A DNA stretch of 64,000 nt from Mesorhizobium loti CJ3sym. GTDB lineage: Bacteria; Pseudomonadota; Alphaproteobacteria; Rhizobiales; Rhizobiaceae. This document shows, in pieces, positions 35,485 through 44,196 of the stretch. A program made the translations under genes and the position numbers. Every line of letters starts with the position of its first letter. The first letter of the stretch is position 1. The stretch lies in contig NZ_AXAL01000009.1 of assembly GCF_000472785.1 (NCBI RefSeq), positions 62,001 to 126,000 of the forward strand, written 5' to 3'. Under the pieces are notes generated by a model. That model was not told the DNA's origin. It ran no database searches and saw only the letters and a program-made list of their open reading frames with translations.

Positions 35485-35757
35485 CTAATTGAACACCGCC
35501 TCATAAAGCCGGCCGGCCGCATCGGCGGCAACCGGCACGATGAAGATGTCATGGGTCCCGCCATTGCCGGTGAAGCGATAGGTCGCCTGCGGCAATGCGA
35601 TGTCGCGCGGCCCCCTGAACATCAGCGAAAACCCGCCATCCGGGCGAGGGCTCGAAGCGATGCGGTTGACCGCGCTCAATTCGAGGGCGATCTGCCCGCC
35701 ACCGGTTTCGATGGTGAACGCCTGCCCGATGGCCTGTTCGAAATCCGCCGCCGTCAT
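35485..35757 (-). CDS. DUF6916-family protein
   Basis: A small soluble protein of 90 residues. The C-terminal half matches the DUF6916 pattern Y-R-F-T-G-N-G-G-T-H-D-I-F-I-V-P-V, then A-D-A-A-G-R-L-Y-E-A-V-F. DUF6916 genes are commonly found with tail-collar genes, as here, across a repeat element and on the opposite strand. The start at 35757 gives a normal-length protein; the upstream frame to 35847 looks non-coding. It has no signal peptide. The function is unknown; a chaperone or assembly role for the collar proteins is only a guess from gene neighbourhood. Confidence 0.78.
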   Translation of the reverse strand: MTAADFEQAIGQAFTIETGGGQIALELSAVNRIASSPRPDGGFSLMFRGPRDIALPQATYRFTGNGGTHDIFIVPVAADAAGRLYEAVFN

Positions 35758-36124
35758 GCCATCAGCCTCAACCTGCTTTCCGGGGCGGTTCAGTGTCCGA
35801 CAGGACCCGCTCCAACCTCTAGTGCCCAAGGGAAAACCGCCGCGCACTTTTCCCGGAATTGCTTTGCTGGCGGCACTGTCGCCGCTTCACTGCGGCCTGT
35901 CCATAGGCCCCGCCGCCAGGCCAAGCTTGCGCGAGACAATTGCCGGCAAAAACGCAAAATACAGCGACGGTTGTACTTTTATGCGTGGCTTGGACACTGT
36001 AGTACTTTGTTCGGGCGCGGGAGTCTTGGCCAGCCAAGATCAGTGCAACAAGAGCAGATTCCAGTCTTCGGGGTCTGATGCCGAAGGGCCGGCCTGATCG
36101 GCTGGCGGGAGAAAGGGACGGACC

Positions 36125-36910
36125 ATGGCTGATAACAAGGCAAAAACGGAAGCGCCTGCAGGCGCCGCAATGCCACTGTTCTACTCCAAACCCGAGGCGC
36201 TCAATCCGACGCGGCACGGCTCGCTCGGCCTGACCGCGCGCAGCGATTTTTCCTTCGCGCGCGCAGCGCATGCCATTCCGGTTGTGGCATCGGAAATGCC
36301 GGCGGCAATGCGCTCCTATCCGATCGTCTTCATCGGCGACGGCAAGGCGCCTGTCATCATCACCGGCGTGCGCCAGAACGAGAACCTGTTCGTCGATGCC
36401 GACGGCCGGTGGACCGCGCCGCATTACGTTCCTGCCTATGTCCGCCGCTATCCCTTCATCCTGGCCGAGGATCCGACCACGGCAGGCCGGCTGACGCTGT
36501 GCGTCGACCGGGCAAGCGAGCGCGTCGTCGACCAGACCGTGGCGCCGTCGCGTGACGACAAGGTCGCGCCGTTCTTCATCGGCAACGAGCCGACCGAGGC
36601 GACAAAGCAGGCGCTTGCCTTCTGCAACCAGTTCCAGATCGACTTCAGGGCTACCCGCGAGATGGTCGAGAAGATCGACGCGCATGGCCTGTTCGCGCCG
36701 CGCCAGAGCAAGGTGACGCTGGAAGGCGGCGAAGTGCTCAACCTCACCGATTTCCAGGTGATCGACGAGCCTGCCTTCAACAAACTGAGCGACGCGGCCT
36801 TCCTCGACCTCAGGAAATCCGGCGCGCTCGGCCTGCTCTACTGCCACCTCGCCTCGACCAATAGCTGGACGTCGCTGGTCCACCAGGCGTCGCTGCGCAA
36901 GGCGGGGTAA
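36125..36910 (+). CDS. SapC-family protein
   Basis: A soluble protein of 261 residues of the SapC family, named from the Campylobacter fetus S-layer (sap) locus. Diagnostic features are the L-F-Y-x-K-P-E-A-L-N start near residue 18, the A-x-P-V-V-A-S-E-M region, S-Y-P-I-V-F near 64, and the Y-V-R-R-Y-P-F segment near 102. The biochemical role is unknown; in C. fetus it lies with S-layer secretion genes. It has no signal peptide. The ATG has GAAAGGG upstream. It is divergent from DUF6916 with about 370 bp between them and has no close partner downstream. Its place beside a giant surface protein locus makes a surface-assembly role plausible. Confidence 0.85.
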   Translation: MADNKAKTEAPAGAAMPLFYSKPEALNPTRHGSLGLTARSDFSFARAAHAIPVVASEMPAAMRSYPIVFIGDGKAPVIITGVRQNENLFVDADGRWTAPHYVPAYVRRYPFILAEDPTTAGRLTLCVDRASERVVDQTVAPSRDDKVAPFFIGNEPTEATKQALAFCNQFQIDFRATREMVEKIDAHGLFAPRQSKVTLEGGEVLNLTDFQVIDEPAFNKLSDAAFLDLRKSGALGLLYCHLASTNSWTSLVHQASLRKAG

Positions 36911-37038
36911 GGGCGGCCGGCGGTGTGATGGCGATCGGGAAGGGGTGATTCACAGGGCTTAAGCGACCAGGGAAAGGCTCTTCGCCAGACAATGGGGCGT
37001 GTTATTCATGCGAGGCTCCCAGGAATCGCGATCCGCAA

Positions 37039-37770
37039 ATGCCTTCACTCAAGCAACTTATCAAGAAGCCGGTTCATGCACTCAGTTCGCGGTTCGCGAC
37101 CAGCAGGCTGGAGCGGGTGGTTCGTGAAATTGAAAATGCGAAAATGGAAGAGCTTTCGCATAGCACGTTTCTCGAAGCGAAAATCCGCCAGATCGGCCTG
37201 CGCCACGACCGGCGTGCCCTGTATGGAGATGATGTCGATGACATGAATTTCCATGCGCCCGGTTTGTGGCAGATTCCGAGGCAACTGGCGCAGGCCATGG
37301 CGCTGTTGGCCGGCCAACGGATCGTCAGCTTTCTTGAAGTGGGAACCTGCGACGGTTTCACGTTTTCATTCATGGCGGCATGTCTGTCGAGGCTCAACCC
37401 GGGCCTGAAAGCGACGACCATCGATATTGCTTCCCGCCTCCCGACTTGCGCGCGAATCGTCTTCAAGACACCAGTCGAGTTCCTTGCCGGCAAGACGTCG
37501 GACGCATTCGCCGGCCACGTCTTCGATCTCGTTCTTATCGATGGAGATCACTCCTACGAATGGATCACCCGTGACTACCGAAATGTCGGTCGGCAGGCGC
37601 GCCTCTGTATGTTCCACGATATCAACGATCGATTTTGTGGGGACGATACGGTCCCCAAATTCTGGCGGGAGCTAAAGACCGAGGAATCGGGGCGCGCCGA
37701 TTTCCATGAATTTTTGTATCACTCCAATGCCGACAGAGTGATGGGGATTGGCATTCGGATCAAACGCTGA
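37039..37770 (+). CDS. class I SAM-dependent methyltransferase (Methyltransf_24-like)
   Basis: A cytoplasmic enzyme of 243 residues. Motif I is F-L-E-V-G-T-C-D-G near residue 96, and the acidic motif D-L-V-L-I-D-G-D-H-S-Y near residue 165 is typical of the Methyltransf_24 branch, often found in glycan or secondary-metabolite loci. An F-H-D-I-N metal-like motif lies near 194. Codon use looks less GC-rich than in the neighbours (many A- and T-ending codons), which suggests transfer. It stands alone between SapC and a bidirectional terminator beside tRNA-Gly. The substrate is not evident; methylation of a surface glycan is one option. Confidence 0.8.
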   Translation: MPSLKQLIKKPVHALSSRFATSRLERVVREIENAKMEELSHSTFLEAKIRQIGLRHDRRALYGDDVDDMNFHAPGLWQIPRQLAQAMALLAGQRIVSFLEVGTCDGFTFSFMAACLSRLNPGLKATTIDIASRLPTCARIVFKTPVEFLAGKTSDAFAGHVFDLVLIDGDHSYEWITRDYRNVGRQARLCMFHDINDRFCGDDTVPKFWRELKTEESGRADFHEFLYHSNADRVMGIGIRIKR

Positions 37771-37819
37771 GCAATCGCGTCAGGGCTGGGCGACGAGGCA
37801 GCGCTATGACCTCGAAAGC

Positions 37820-37846
37820 AAAACGGCCGCCCAAGGCGACCGTTTT
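37820..37846. terminator. bidirectional rho-independent terminator
   Basis: AAAACGG-C-CGCC (37820-37831) pairs with GGCG-A-CCGTTTT (37835-37846), with one mismatch and a CAA loop. A T-run follows on both strands, so it can end the methyltransferase transcript (plus) and the tRNA-Gly transcript (minus). Confidence 0.85.
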
Positions 37847-37876
37847 TGATGCTTGATTCCCCTGGAAGGAAATTGG

Positions 37877-37948
37877 AGCGGGTGAAGCGATTCGAACGCT
37901 CGACCCCAACCTTGGCAAGGTTGTGCTCTACCCCTGAGCTACACCCGC
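37877..37948 (-). tRNA. tRNA-Gly(GCC)
   Basis: Reading the minus strand gives a 72-nt cloverleaf. The acceptor stem is GCGGGTG/CACCCGC with discriminator T, the D-arm is GCTC/GAGC, and the anticodon stem is CAACC/GGTTG with loop TTGCCAA (anticodon GCC). The T-arm is GAGCG/CGCTT with the canonical TTCGAAT loop. No CCA is encoded. It decodes GGC/GGU glycine codons. Confidence 0.97.
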
Positions 37949-38160
37949 TCACACGGCGTCTTGGCCGCAAGCCGGGCCTATATGGCTGAAGAGCGCGGCG
38001 ATTGCAACAGGGAAATGTCAGGCTTTTCGCAACGTCCCGGGCGATGCCGGCAAACCGCCCGCCACGAGCGGATTTCGCCACCCCATTGCGCGATGGTCTT
38101 GTGTCGGCCACCGCATTGGCCGTAAACGGCAAGGCGGAAAAACGACGAAGAAGACAATCG

Positions 38161-38658
38161 ATGCCGAAGACCGAAGCTGACCTTTTTGCCTTTCTTGCCG
38201 AACTCGGCATTGCCGTTTCGACGATACGCCACCCGCCGCTCTATACGGTGGCCGATTCGCAGGCGCTGCGCGGTGAGATTGCCGGCGGGCACACCAAGAA
38301 CCTGTTCCTGAAGGACAAGAAGGACAATTTCTTCCTGGTCACCGTCGGCGAGGACGCCGTCGTCGACCTCAAGCAGATCCATCAGCTGATCGGCGCCGCC
38401 AGCCGCGTTTCCTTCGGCAAACCGGAGATGCTGCTGGAGCTGCTTGGCGTCACGCCTGGCGCGGTCACGGTGTTTGGCGTCATCAACGATACGGCAAATC
38501 GGGTCAAGCTGGTGCTCGACAAGGATTTGATGGAACATGCCGTCATCAATGGGCATCCGCTCACCAATGAAGCGACGACATCGATCGCCAGGGATGACCT
38601 TATCAAATTCGTCGAGGCAACCGGGCATGATGCTGCTATCTTGAAAGTCTCGGCATGA
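38161..38658 (+). CDS. prolyl-tRNA editing deacylase (YbaK/ProX family)
   Basis: A cytoplasmic editing protein of 165 residues that hydrolyses mischarged aminoacyl-tRNA (Ala- or Cys-tRNA-Pro in the INS-like superfamily). The family hallmarks are H-P-P-L-Y-T-V near residue 24, the catalytic-Lys segment H-T-K-N-L-F-L-K-D-K-K near 43-53, and the G-V-I-N-D-T region near 117. This fits the PrdX/ProXp-ala branch, typical of free-standing editors. The ATG at 38161 has AAGAAGA upstream; the frame to 38002 above it is not convincing. It lies near the tRNA-Gly gene but on the other strand, probably by chance. Confidence 0.88.
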   Translation: MPKTEADLFAFLAELGIAVSTIRHPPLYTVADSQALRGEIAGGHTKNLFLKDKKDNFFLVTVGEDAVVDLKQIHQLIGAASRVSFGKPEMLLELLGVTPGAVTVFGVINDTANRVKLVLDKDLMEHAVINGHPLTNEATTSIARDDLIKFVEATGHDAAILKVSA

Positions 38659-38744
38659 TCGCCACATGCATGGCGAAAGCCGACTTCCATTGAGAGACAT
38701 TGCGCCAACCCGCTGGCCGGCGGCGCGACTGAAAGGGTGACGAG

Positions 38745-39749
38745 ATGAGCGACAACAAGCCGTTTGGCGGGTCATTCGGCAGCAGTGGCGGCCAGTATGC
38801 CACCACGGTGCAGTATGGCGGAACCGCACCCGCGCCGGCAAAGGTGGCGCTTGGCGATGCGCCGGCCGCTCCCACCGGCGATGTCATCAAGGACACGACG
38901 ACGGCCGCTTTCGCCGCCGACGTCATCCAGGAATCGCGCCGCCAGCCGGTGCTGGTGGATTTCTGGGCGCCGTGGTGCGGGCCTTGCAAACAGTTGACGC
39001 CGCAGCTGGAGAAGGCGGTCAAGGCCGCCGGCGGCAAGGTCAAGCTGGTCAAGATGAACATCGACGACCATCCCTCGATCGCCGGCCAGCTCGGCATCCA
39101 GTCCATTCCCGCGGTCATCGCCTTCAAGGACGGCCAGCCGGTCGATGGCTTCATGGGGGCAATCCCTGAAAGCCAGATCAACGAATTCATCACCAAGGTC
39201 GGCGGCAAGGGCAATGGCGCTCCGCCCGTGGCCGATGCGCTGGCGGCAGCGGCTGAAGCGCGCGAGGCCGGCGACATGCAGACCGCAGCCGACATTTTTG
39301 ACGCCATCCTGGCGCAGGCGCCGGAGACGATCGAGGCGATCGCCGGACTGGGCGATCTGCTGTTCGAGGCCGGCGACACCGAAGGCGCCGAGGCGCTGCT
39401 GGCAACGGCGCCGGAAGCCAAGAAGGATGCGCCTTTGCTTGCCGCGCTGCGTGCCAAGATGGCGCTTGCCGCGCAAGCCGCCGCGCTTGGCAATCCGGCC
39501 GAGTTCGAGCGCCGCCTGGCCGAGAACCCCAAGGACCATCAGGCGCGTTTTGATCTGGCCATGATCCAGAACGCCGGTGGCGACCGCACGGCGGCGGCCG
39601 ACAATCTGCTGGCCATCATCAAGGCCGACCGGGCCTGGAACGAGGATGGCGCCAGGACGCAATTGCTGCAGCTGTTCGAGGCCTGGGGCATGACCGACGA
39701 GGCGACGCTGGCCGCGCGGCGCAAATTGTCGGCGCTGCTGTTTTCCTGA
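38745..39749 (+). CDS. cnoX: thioredoxin-TPR co-chaperone (CnoX/YbbN-like)
   Basis: A cytoplasmic protein of 334 residues. A flexible Gly/Ala-rich N-terminus (1-45) leads into a thioredoxin domain (about 50-160) with the complete active site W-A-P-W-C-G-P-C-K near residue 75. A TPR-like helical domain (about 170-330) follows. This is the layout of CnoX (YbbN), which holds unfolded proteins for GroEL and DnaK; the intact CxxC suggests redox activity, as in alphaproteobacterial members. It forms a likely operon with the downstream LON-domain and Trm112-like genes, spaced by about 100 and 40 bp. Confidence 0.92.
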   Translation: MSDNKPFGGSFGSSGGQYATTVQYGGTAPAPAKVALGDAPAAPTGDVIKDTTTAAFAADVIQESRRQPVLVDFWAPWCGPCKQLTPQLEKAVKAAGGKVKLVKMNIDDHPSIAGQLGIQSIPAVIAFKDGQPVDGFMGAIPESQINEFITKVGGKGNGAPPVADALAAAAEAREAGDMQTAADIFDAILAQAPETIEAIAGLGDLLFEAGDTEGAEALLATAPEAKKDAPLLAALRAKMALAAQAAALGNPAEFERRLAENPKDHQARFDLAMIQNAGGDRTAAADNLLAIIKADRAWNEDGARTQLLQLFEAWGMTDEATLAARRKLSALLFS

Positions 39750-39855
39750 GCCGGCGGCTGTTTCGTCGCACGGGCTTGTGATGTCAGGCCAAAGCGCCAG
39801 ATAGACAGGCTGGATCGAGGACACGCTTCTTGATGGAAGCGATGGGAGGAATGAG

Positions 39856-40527
39856 GTGCAAGCGGGAAACGCGCATTACCGGGTCGCCAAGGATCTGCCG
39901 TCGACGATCCCGATCTTTCCGCTCGAAGGCGCGCTTCTGCTGCCGGGCGGGCGCATGCCGCTCAACATCTTCGAGCCGCGCTACCTGCAGATGGTGGACG
40001 AGGCGATTTCCGGCTCGCGGCTGATCGGTGTCATCCAGCCCAGTCTCGACGACGCGTTGCGCGAGGATGGCGAGCCGCAGCTCTGCAATGTCGGCTGCGC
40101 CGGGCGCATCATCGCCTTTTCCGAGACCGGCGACGGCCGCTACCTGATTTCGCTGCAAGGTGTGTACCGCTTCCGCATCGCCAGTGAACTGACGGTCAAG
40201 ACGCCGTTCCGGCAGGCGAAGCCCGCACCCTTCCTCGCCGATCTCGATGACGATCCGGCAGCGAACGAGATCGACCGGCCAGCGCTGCTCAAGGCATTTC
40301 GCGCCTATCTGCAGGCCAATGATCTCGAAGCCGACTGGGAAAGCGTCAGCCGCGCCGAAAATGCCATGCTGGTCAACGCATTGTCGATGATGGCGCCCTA
40401 CGGGCCGGCCGAGAAACAGGCGCTGCTCGAAGCCGCGGATCTGAAGACGCGGGCCGAAACGCTGATCGCCATCACCGAGATGGCGCTGGCGCGCGAAAAC
40501 GAGGATTTCGGCTCGAGTCTACAGTAA
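39856..40527 (+). CDS. LON peptidase substrate-binding-domain protein
   Basis: A cytoplasmic protein of 223 residues that is a stand-alone Lon N-terminal (LAN) domain. The diagnostic I-F-P-L-E-G-A-L-L-L-P-G motif lies near residue 17, P-L-N-I-F-E-P-R-Y near 33, and L-Q-G-V-Y-R-F-R near 101. There is no ATPase or protease domain, which is normal for this family and not a truncation. It starts with GTG at 39856 after a GGGAGGA site. It may help present substrates for proteolysis; the partner chaperone-like cnoX upstream fits a proteostasis role. The precise function is unknown. Confidence 0.9.
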   Translation: MQAGNAHYRVAKDLPSTIPIFPLEGALLLPGGRMPLNIFEPRYLQMVDEAISGSRLIGVIQPSLDDALREDGEPQLCNVGCAGRIIAFSETGDGRYLISLQGVYRFRIASELTVKTPFRQAKPAPFLADLDDDPAANEIDRPALLKAFRAYLQANDLEADWESVSRAENAMLVNALSMMAPYGPAEKQALLEAADLKTRAETLIAITEMALARENEDFGSSLQ

Positions 40528-40569
40528 TACTCGAACACATGTTGCGATAGTTGGTCAGGAGACAACACC

Positions 40570-40812
40570 GTGGCGGCGGACGGACGGGACGGAAAGAAGA
40601 TCAAGGTCGATCCCAAGCTGCTGGAACTCCTGGCCTGCCCGCTGACCAAGGGGCCGCTGGCCTGGGATCCGGAGCGGGGCGAGCTGATCTCGCGGATCGC
40701 CAAGCTCGCCTATCCGGTGCGCGACGGCATCCCGATCATGCTGCCTTCGGAAGCGCGGACGTTGTCGGCGGAGGATGTGCTGGCGCCGCCGAGGCTGAGT
40801 GGGCCGGGTTGA
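40570..40812 (+). CDS. Trm112-family protein
   Basis: A short protein of 80 residues of the Trm112/YcaR family, which activate methyltransferases in eukaryotes and archaea and are of uncertain role in bacteria. Visible motifs are L-L-E-L-L-A-C-P near residue 17, and [12 protein letters not shown] near 50. Only the first Cys of the usual zinc site remains, so it probably binds no zinc. It starts with GTG at 40570 after an AGGAGA site and follows the LON-domain gene by 42 nt, so the two are probably co-transcribed. Confidence 0.87.
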   Translation: MAADGRDGKKIKVDPKLLELLACPLTKGPLAWDPERGELISRIAKLAYPVRDGIPIMLPSEARTLSAEDVLAPPRLSGPG

Positions 40813-40899
40813 GCGGCAGAGCATCCCCCCTTAGAGAGGCTGGCGGGCCAGCGTTCTGTTCGTAATCGCTCCGCCTGCGACAACGGAGCAGGCTAATGC

Positions 40900-43800
40900 C
40901 TACTGAAAATTACGCCCCTTGGGCATGACACTCTCCGCCTCTTCCGACAGTGTTGCGAGGTCTTTGACCGGTGTGTCTCGTAACACCGGTTGACTGGCTC
41001 CGCTCACCTTCTCCAGAAGCACGGTCAGCCACGGCGTCAGATCCTCGATCTTATCGGCGACGATATGGACCACACCGGATTCCGCCTGCAATTTGCCGGT
41101 GACCTTCACGAACCGCGCGCCCATGACGATGGGGCGGAAGCGGGTAAAAGTTCGCTCCCAGAAAATGACATTGGCGACGGCCTTATCGTCTTCCAGCGTC
41201 AGGAAGATGGCGTTGCCCTTGCCGGGGCGCTGCCGCACCAGCACGAGACCGGCGACGGAAACCCGCCTGCCGTCGCGTACCGAAGGCAGGTTGGCATTGG
41301 GCGTGACGCCGGCGCGGTCGAGCCGCTCGCGCAAGAAAGCGACCGGATGCGCCTTCAGCGACAGGCCGAGCGAGCGGTAGTCGTGGATGACATGCTCGCC
41401 GAGCGGCATTTTCGGCAACTTCGTCTGCGGCTCCAGCTCGCGCAGGCGCAGCGCCGGCTGGTCGAACAGCGGCAGTTTTTCGGCCGCACTCTTGGCGCCC
41501 AGCGCGCGCACGTCCCACAGTGCGGCACGGCGGTCGAGGCCGATCGAACGAAAGGCATCGGCCTGCGCCAGCCTCTCGATCTCGTCGACATCGAGGCCGG
41601 AGCGCAGCCAGACATCCCGGACGGTTTCGTATCCTGAACCGCGCCGCCTCACGAACTCCTCCATGCGTTCCTTGGAAAGACCCTTGATCTGCCGGAAGCC
41701 GAGCCGCATCGCATGGGACGTCTCGATGACGCCGCGCATCTCGGCATGGCGCGGCAGGATGCGAGCCGGGTCGAAGGGCGCCTTTTCCAGGGTGCAGTCC
41801 CAGACCGAGAAATTCACGTCGACCTCGCGAATGTCGACGCCATGGTCGCGCGCGTCGCGCACCAGCTGGGCCGGCTGATAGAATCCCATCGGTTGCGAAT
41901 TCAGGATCGCGGCGCAGAACACGTCGGGATAGAAGGTCTTGAACCAGCAGGAGGCATAGACGAGCAAGGCGAAGGAAGCGGCATGGCTTTCGGGAAAGCC
42001 ATATTCGCCAAAACCCTCGATCTGCTTGAAGCAGCGAACGGCGAAGTCCTCGGTGTATCCCTTGCCAACCATGCCCTTGATCATACGGTCGCGGTAATTG
42101 CCGATAGTCCCGGTGCGCTTGAAGGTGGCCATCGCACGACGCAATTCGTCGGCCTCGCCCGGTTTGAAGCCGCCGGCGACGATGGCGATCTTCATCGCCT
42201 GTTCCTGGAACAGCGGCACGCCGAGCGTTTTGCCGAGGATCTCTTTCAATTCCGACTTTTGATATTCGGGCTTCTCCTTGCCTTGCCGGCGGCGCAGATA
42301 GGGATGGACCATATCGCCTTGGATCGGGCCCGGCCGAACGATCGCCACCTCGATGACAAGGTCATAGAAATCGCGTGGCTGGAGCCGCGGCAGCATCGAC
42401 ATCTGCGCGCGAGACTCGATCTGGAAGACGCCGAGCGTATCGGCGCGGCAGATCATGTCATAGACGCGTTGGTCCTCTGCCGGGAGAGTGGCCAGCACAT
42501 AGGGTTGCCCATATGGGTCCCGTGCCTTTGGATAGTGGTCGGTAAGCAAGGTGAAGGCGCGCTGGAGGCAGGTCAGCATGCCGAGCGCCAGGATGTCCAC
42601 CTTGAGGATCTTCACCGAGTCGAGATCGTCCTTGTCCCATTCGACCATCTTGCGCTCGTCCATCGCCGTCTTGACGATGGGCACGATCTCGTCGAGCCGG
42701 TCCCGGGTGATGACGAAGCCGCCGACATGTTGCGACAAATGACGGGGGAAGCCCATGATCTCGTTGGCCCGTTCCATCACATGCCGCGATGTCGGGTCGC
42801 TGCGGTCGAGGCCGCCGGCGCGGGCTTCCTTCTCGCCGAGTTCGGAGGTCGACCAGCCCCAGATCGAGCCGGACAGGGACGCCCGGACATCCTCGGACAG
42901 GCCCATTGCCTTCGACACTTCGCGCAACGCTGAGCGGCCGCGATAGCTGATGACGGCGGCGGCGAGCGCGGTGCGTTTGGAACTGTACTTCGTATAGATG
43001 TACTGCATGACCTCTTCGCGTCGCTCGTGCTCGAAGTCGACGTCGATATCCGGGGGTTCGTTCCTCTCCTCGGAAATGAAGCGCTCGAACAGCGTGTCGA
43101 TCTTGTCCGGCCCGACCTCCGTGATGCCGATGCAGAAGCAGATGATCGAATTGGCGGCGGAACCGCGTCCCTGGCAGAGAATGTTCTGGCTACGGGCGAA
43201 TTTGATGATGTCGTAGACGGTCAGGAAGTAGCGCGCGTAGTTGAGACGCTCGATCAGAGCGAGCTCTTCCTCGATGCGTTTAATGACGCTGGCTGGGACA
43301 CCGCCCGGGAACCGCCGGGTCGCCCCTTCCCGCGCCAGCCTTTCCAGCTCGGCCTGCGGGCCGAGTCCGGATTCCGTCGGCTCGTCGGGGTAATTGTACT
43401 GGAGGTCGCTGAGTGAGAAGGTCAGCTCTTCCGCAAAGCGCAAACTCTCGGCCAGCGCCTGCGGATGCCTGCGGAACAGGCGGGCCATTTCCAGCGGTGG
43501 CTTCAAATGGCGTTCGGCATTGGCGGTGAGTTCCAGCCCAGCCTCGGCGACGGGTGTGTTGAGGCGGATCGCGGTCAGCACATCCTGCAACGGGCGCCGT
43601 TCAGCCGTGTGGTAGAGAACGTCGTTGGTCGCCATCAGCGGTATGCCAGTCGTCTGGGCAAAAGCCGCTGCCTGCTCGATGCGGAAACGATCATTGCCCG
43701 CATAGTCGGGCGAGACGCCAAGCCGCAGAGCCCTGCCGAAGCGGTCCTCGAGCTGGCGAATGAGGGCGAGGCTGTCTTGCGCGTCCGCCGTCAGATCGGG

Positions 43801-44196
43801 CAGGACGGCGAGTGACATCAGGTCCCCCCATTCGAGCAGGTCGCTGCGCTGGAGAAGGGTGGCGCCCTTTTCGTTCTCGTCGCGCAGATTGGCTTGCGTC
43901 AGCATGCGGCACAGATGCCCCCAGCCCTTGCGGTCCCTGGGATAGGCGAGAATATCCGGCGTGCCATCGCCGAAAACCAGCCGGCAGCCGGGGTGATAGG
44001 AGAGCTTTTCGACCTTGGCCTGCTGCCAGGCGCGCACCACGCCGGCCACCGTGTTGCGGTCGGCAAGCCCGATCGCGGAGAAACCCAGTAGCTTGGCGGC
44101 GACCACCAGTTCCTCCGGCTTGGAGGCGCCGCGCAGGAAGGAGAAATTGGACTGGATGCCGAACTCGGCATAGGGGATGACGGTCAGCGCGTTCAT
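40900..44196 (-). CDS. dnaE2: error-prone DNA polymerase DnaE2 (ImuC)
   Basis: A C-family DNA polymerase III alpha-like enzyme of 1098 residues that performs damage-induced mutagenic synthesis with ImuA and ImuB. The PHP domain is N-terminal. The polymerase core contains the two catalytic Asp residues in P-D-I-D-V-D-F near residue 377, and a third in L-K-V-D-I-L-A-L-G near 540. A C-terminal OB domain lies near 970-1060. The length suits DnaE2 rather than replicative DnaE1. It overlaps the imuB stop by 4 bp (ATGA), so translation is coupled. It is controlled from the upstream LexA box as the last gene of the operon. Confidence 0.96.
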   Translation of the reverse strand: MNALTVIPYAEFGIQSNFSFLRGASKPEELVVAAKLLGFSAIGLADRNTVAGVVRAWQQAKVEKLSYHPGCRLVFGDGTPDILAYPRDRKGWGHLCRMLTQANLRDENEKGATLLQRSDLLEWGDLMSLAVLPDLTADAQDSLALIRQLEDRFGRALRLGVSPDYAGNDRFRIEQAAAFAQTTGIPLMATNDVLYHTAERRPLQDVLTAIRLNTPVAEAGLELTANAERHLKPPLEMARLFRRHPQALAESLRFAEELTFSLSDLQYNYPDEPTESGLGPQAELERLAREGATRRFPGGVPASVIKRIEEELALIERLNYARYFLTVYDIIKFARSQNILCQGRGSAANSIICFCIGITEVGPDKIDTLFERFISEERNEPPDIDVDFEHERREEVMQYIYTKYSSKRTALAAAVISYRGRSALREVSKAMGLSEDVRASLSGSIWGWSTSELGEKEARAGGLDRSDPTSRHVMERANEIMGFPRHLSQHVGGFVITRDRLDEIVPIVKTAMDERKMVEWDKDDLDSVKILKVDILALGMLTCLQRAFTLLTDHYPKARDPYGQPYVLATLPAEDQRVYDMICRADTLGVFQIESRAQMSMLPRLQPRDFYDLVIEVAIVRPGPIQGDMVHPYLRRRQGKEKPEYQKSELKEILGKTLGVPLFQEQAMKIAIVAGGFKPGEADELRRAMATFKRTGTIGNYRDRMIKGMVGKGYTEDFAVRCFKQIEGFGEYGFPESHAASFALLVYASCWFKTFYPDVFCAAILNSQPMGFYQPAQLVRDARDHGVDIREVDVNFSVWDCTLEKAPFDPARILPRHAEMRGVIETSHAMRLGFRQIKGLSKERMEEFVRRRGSGYETVRDVWLRSGLDVDEIERLAQADAFRSIGLDRRAALWDVRALGAKSAAEKLPLFDQPALRLRELEPQTKLPKMPLGEHVIHDYRSLGLSLKAHPVAFLRERLDRAGVTPNANLPSVRDGRRVSVAGLVLVRQRPGKGNAIFLTLEDDKAVANVIFWERTFTRFRPIVMGARFVKVTGKLQAESGVVHIVADKIEDLTPWLTVLLEKVSGASQPVLRDTPVKDLATLSEEAESVMPKGRNFQ

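Noticed and set aside
37109..37118. GGAGCGGGTG copy as a tRNA-Gly attachment-site duplicate
   Set aside because: Only 10 bp match the tRNA end, the sequence lies inside a methyltransferase coding region, and no integrase is present.
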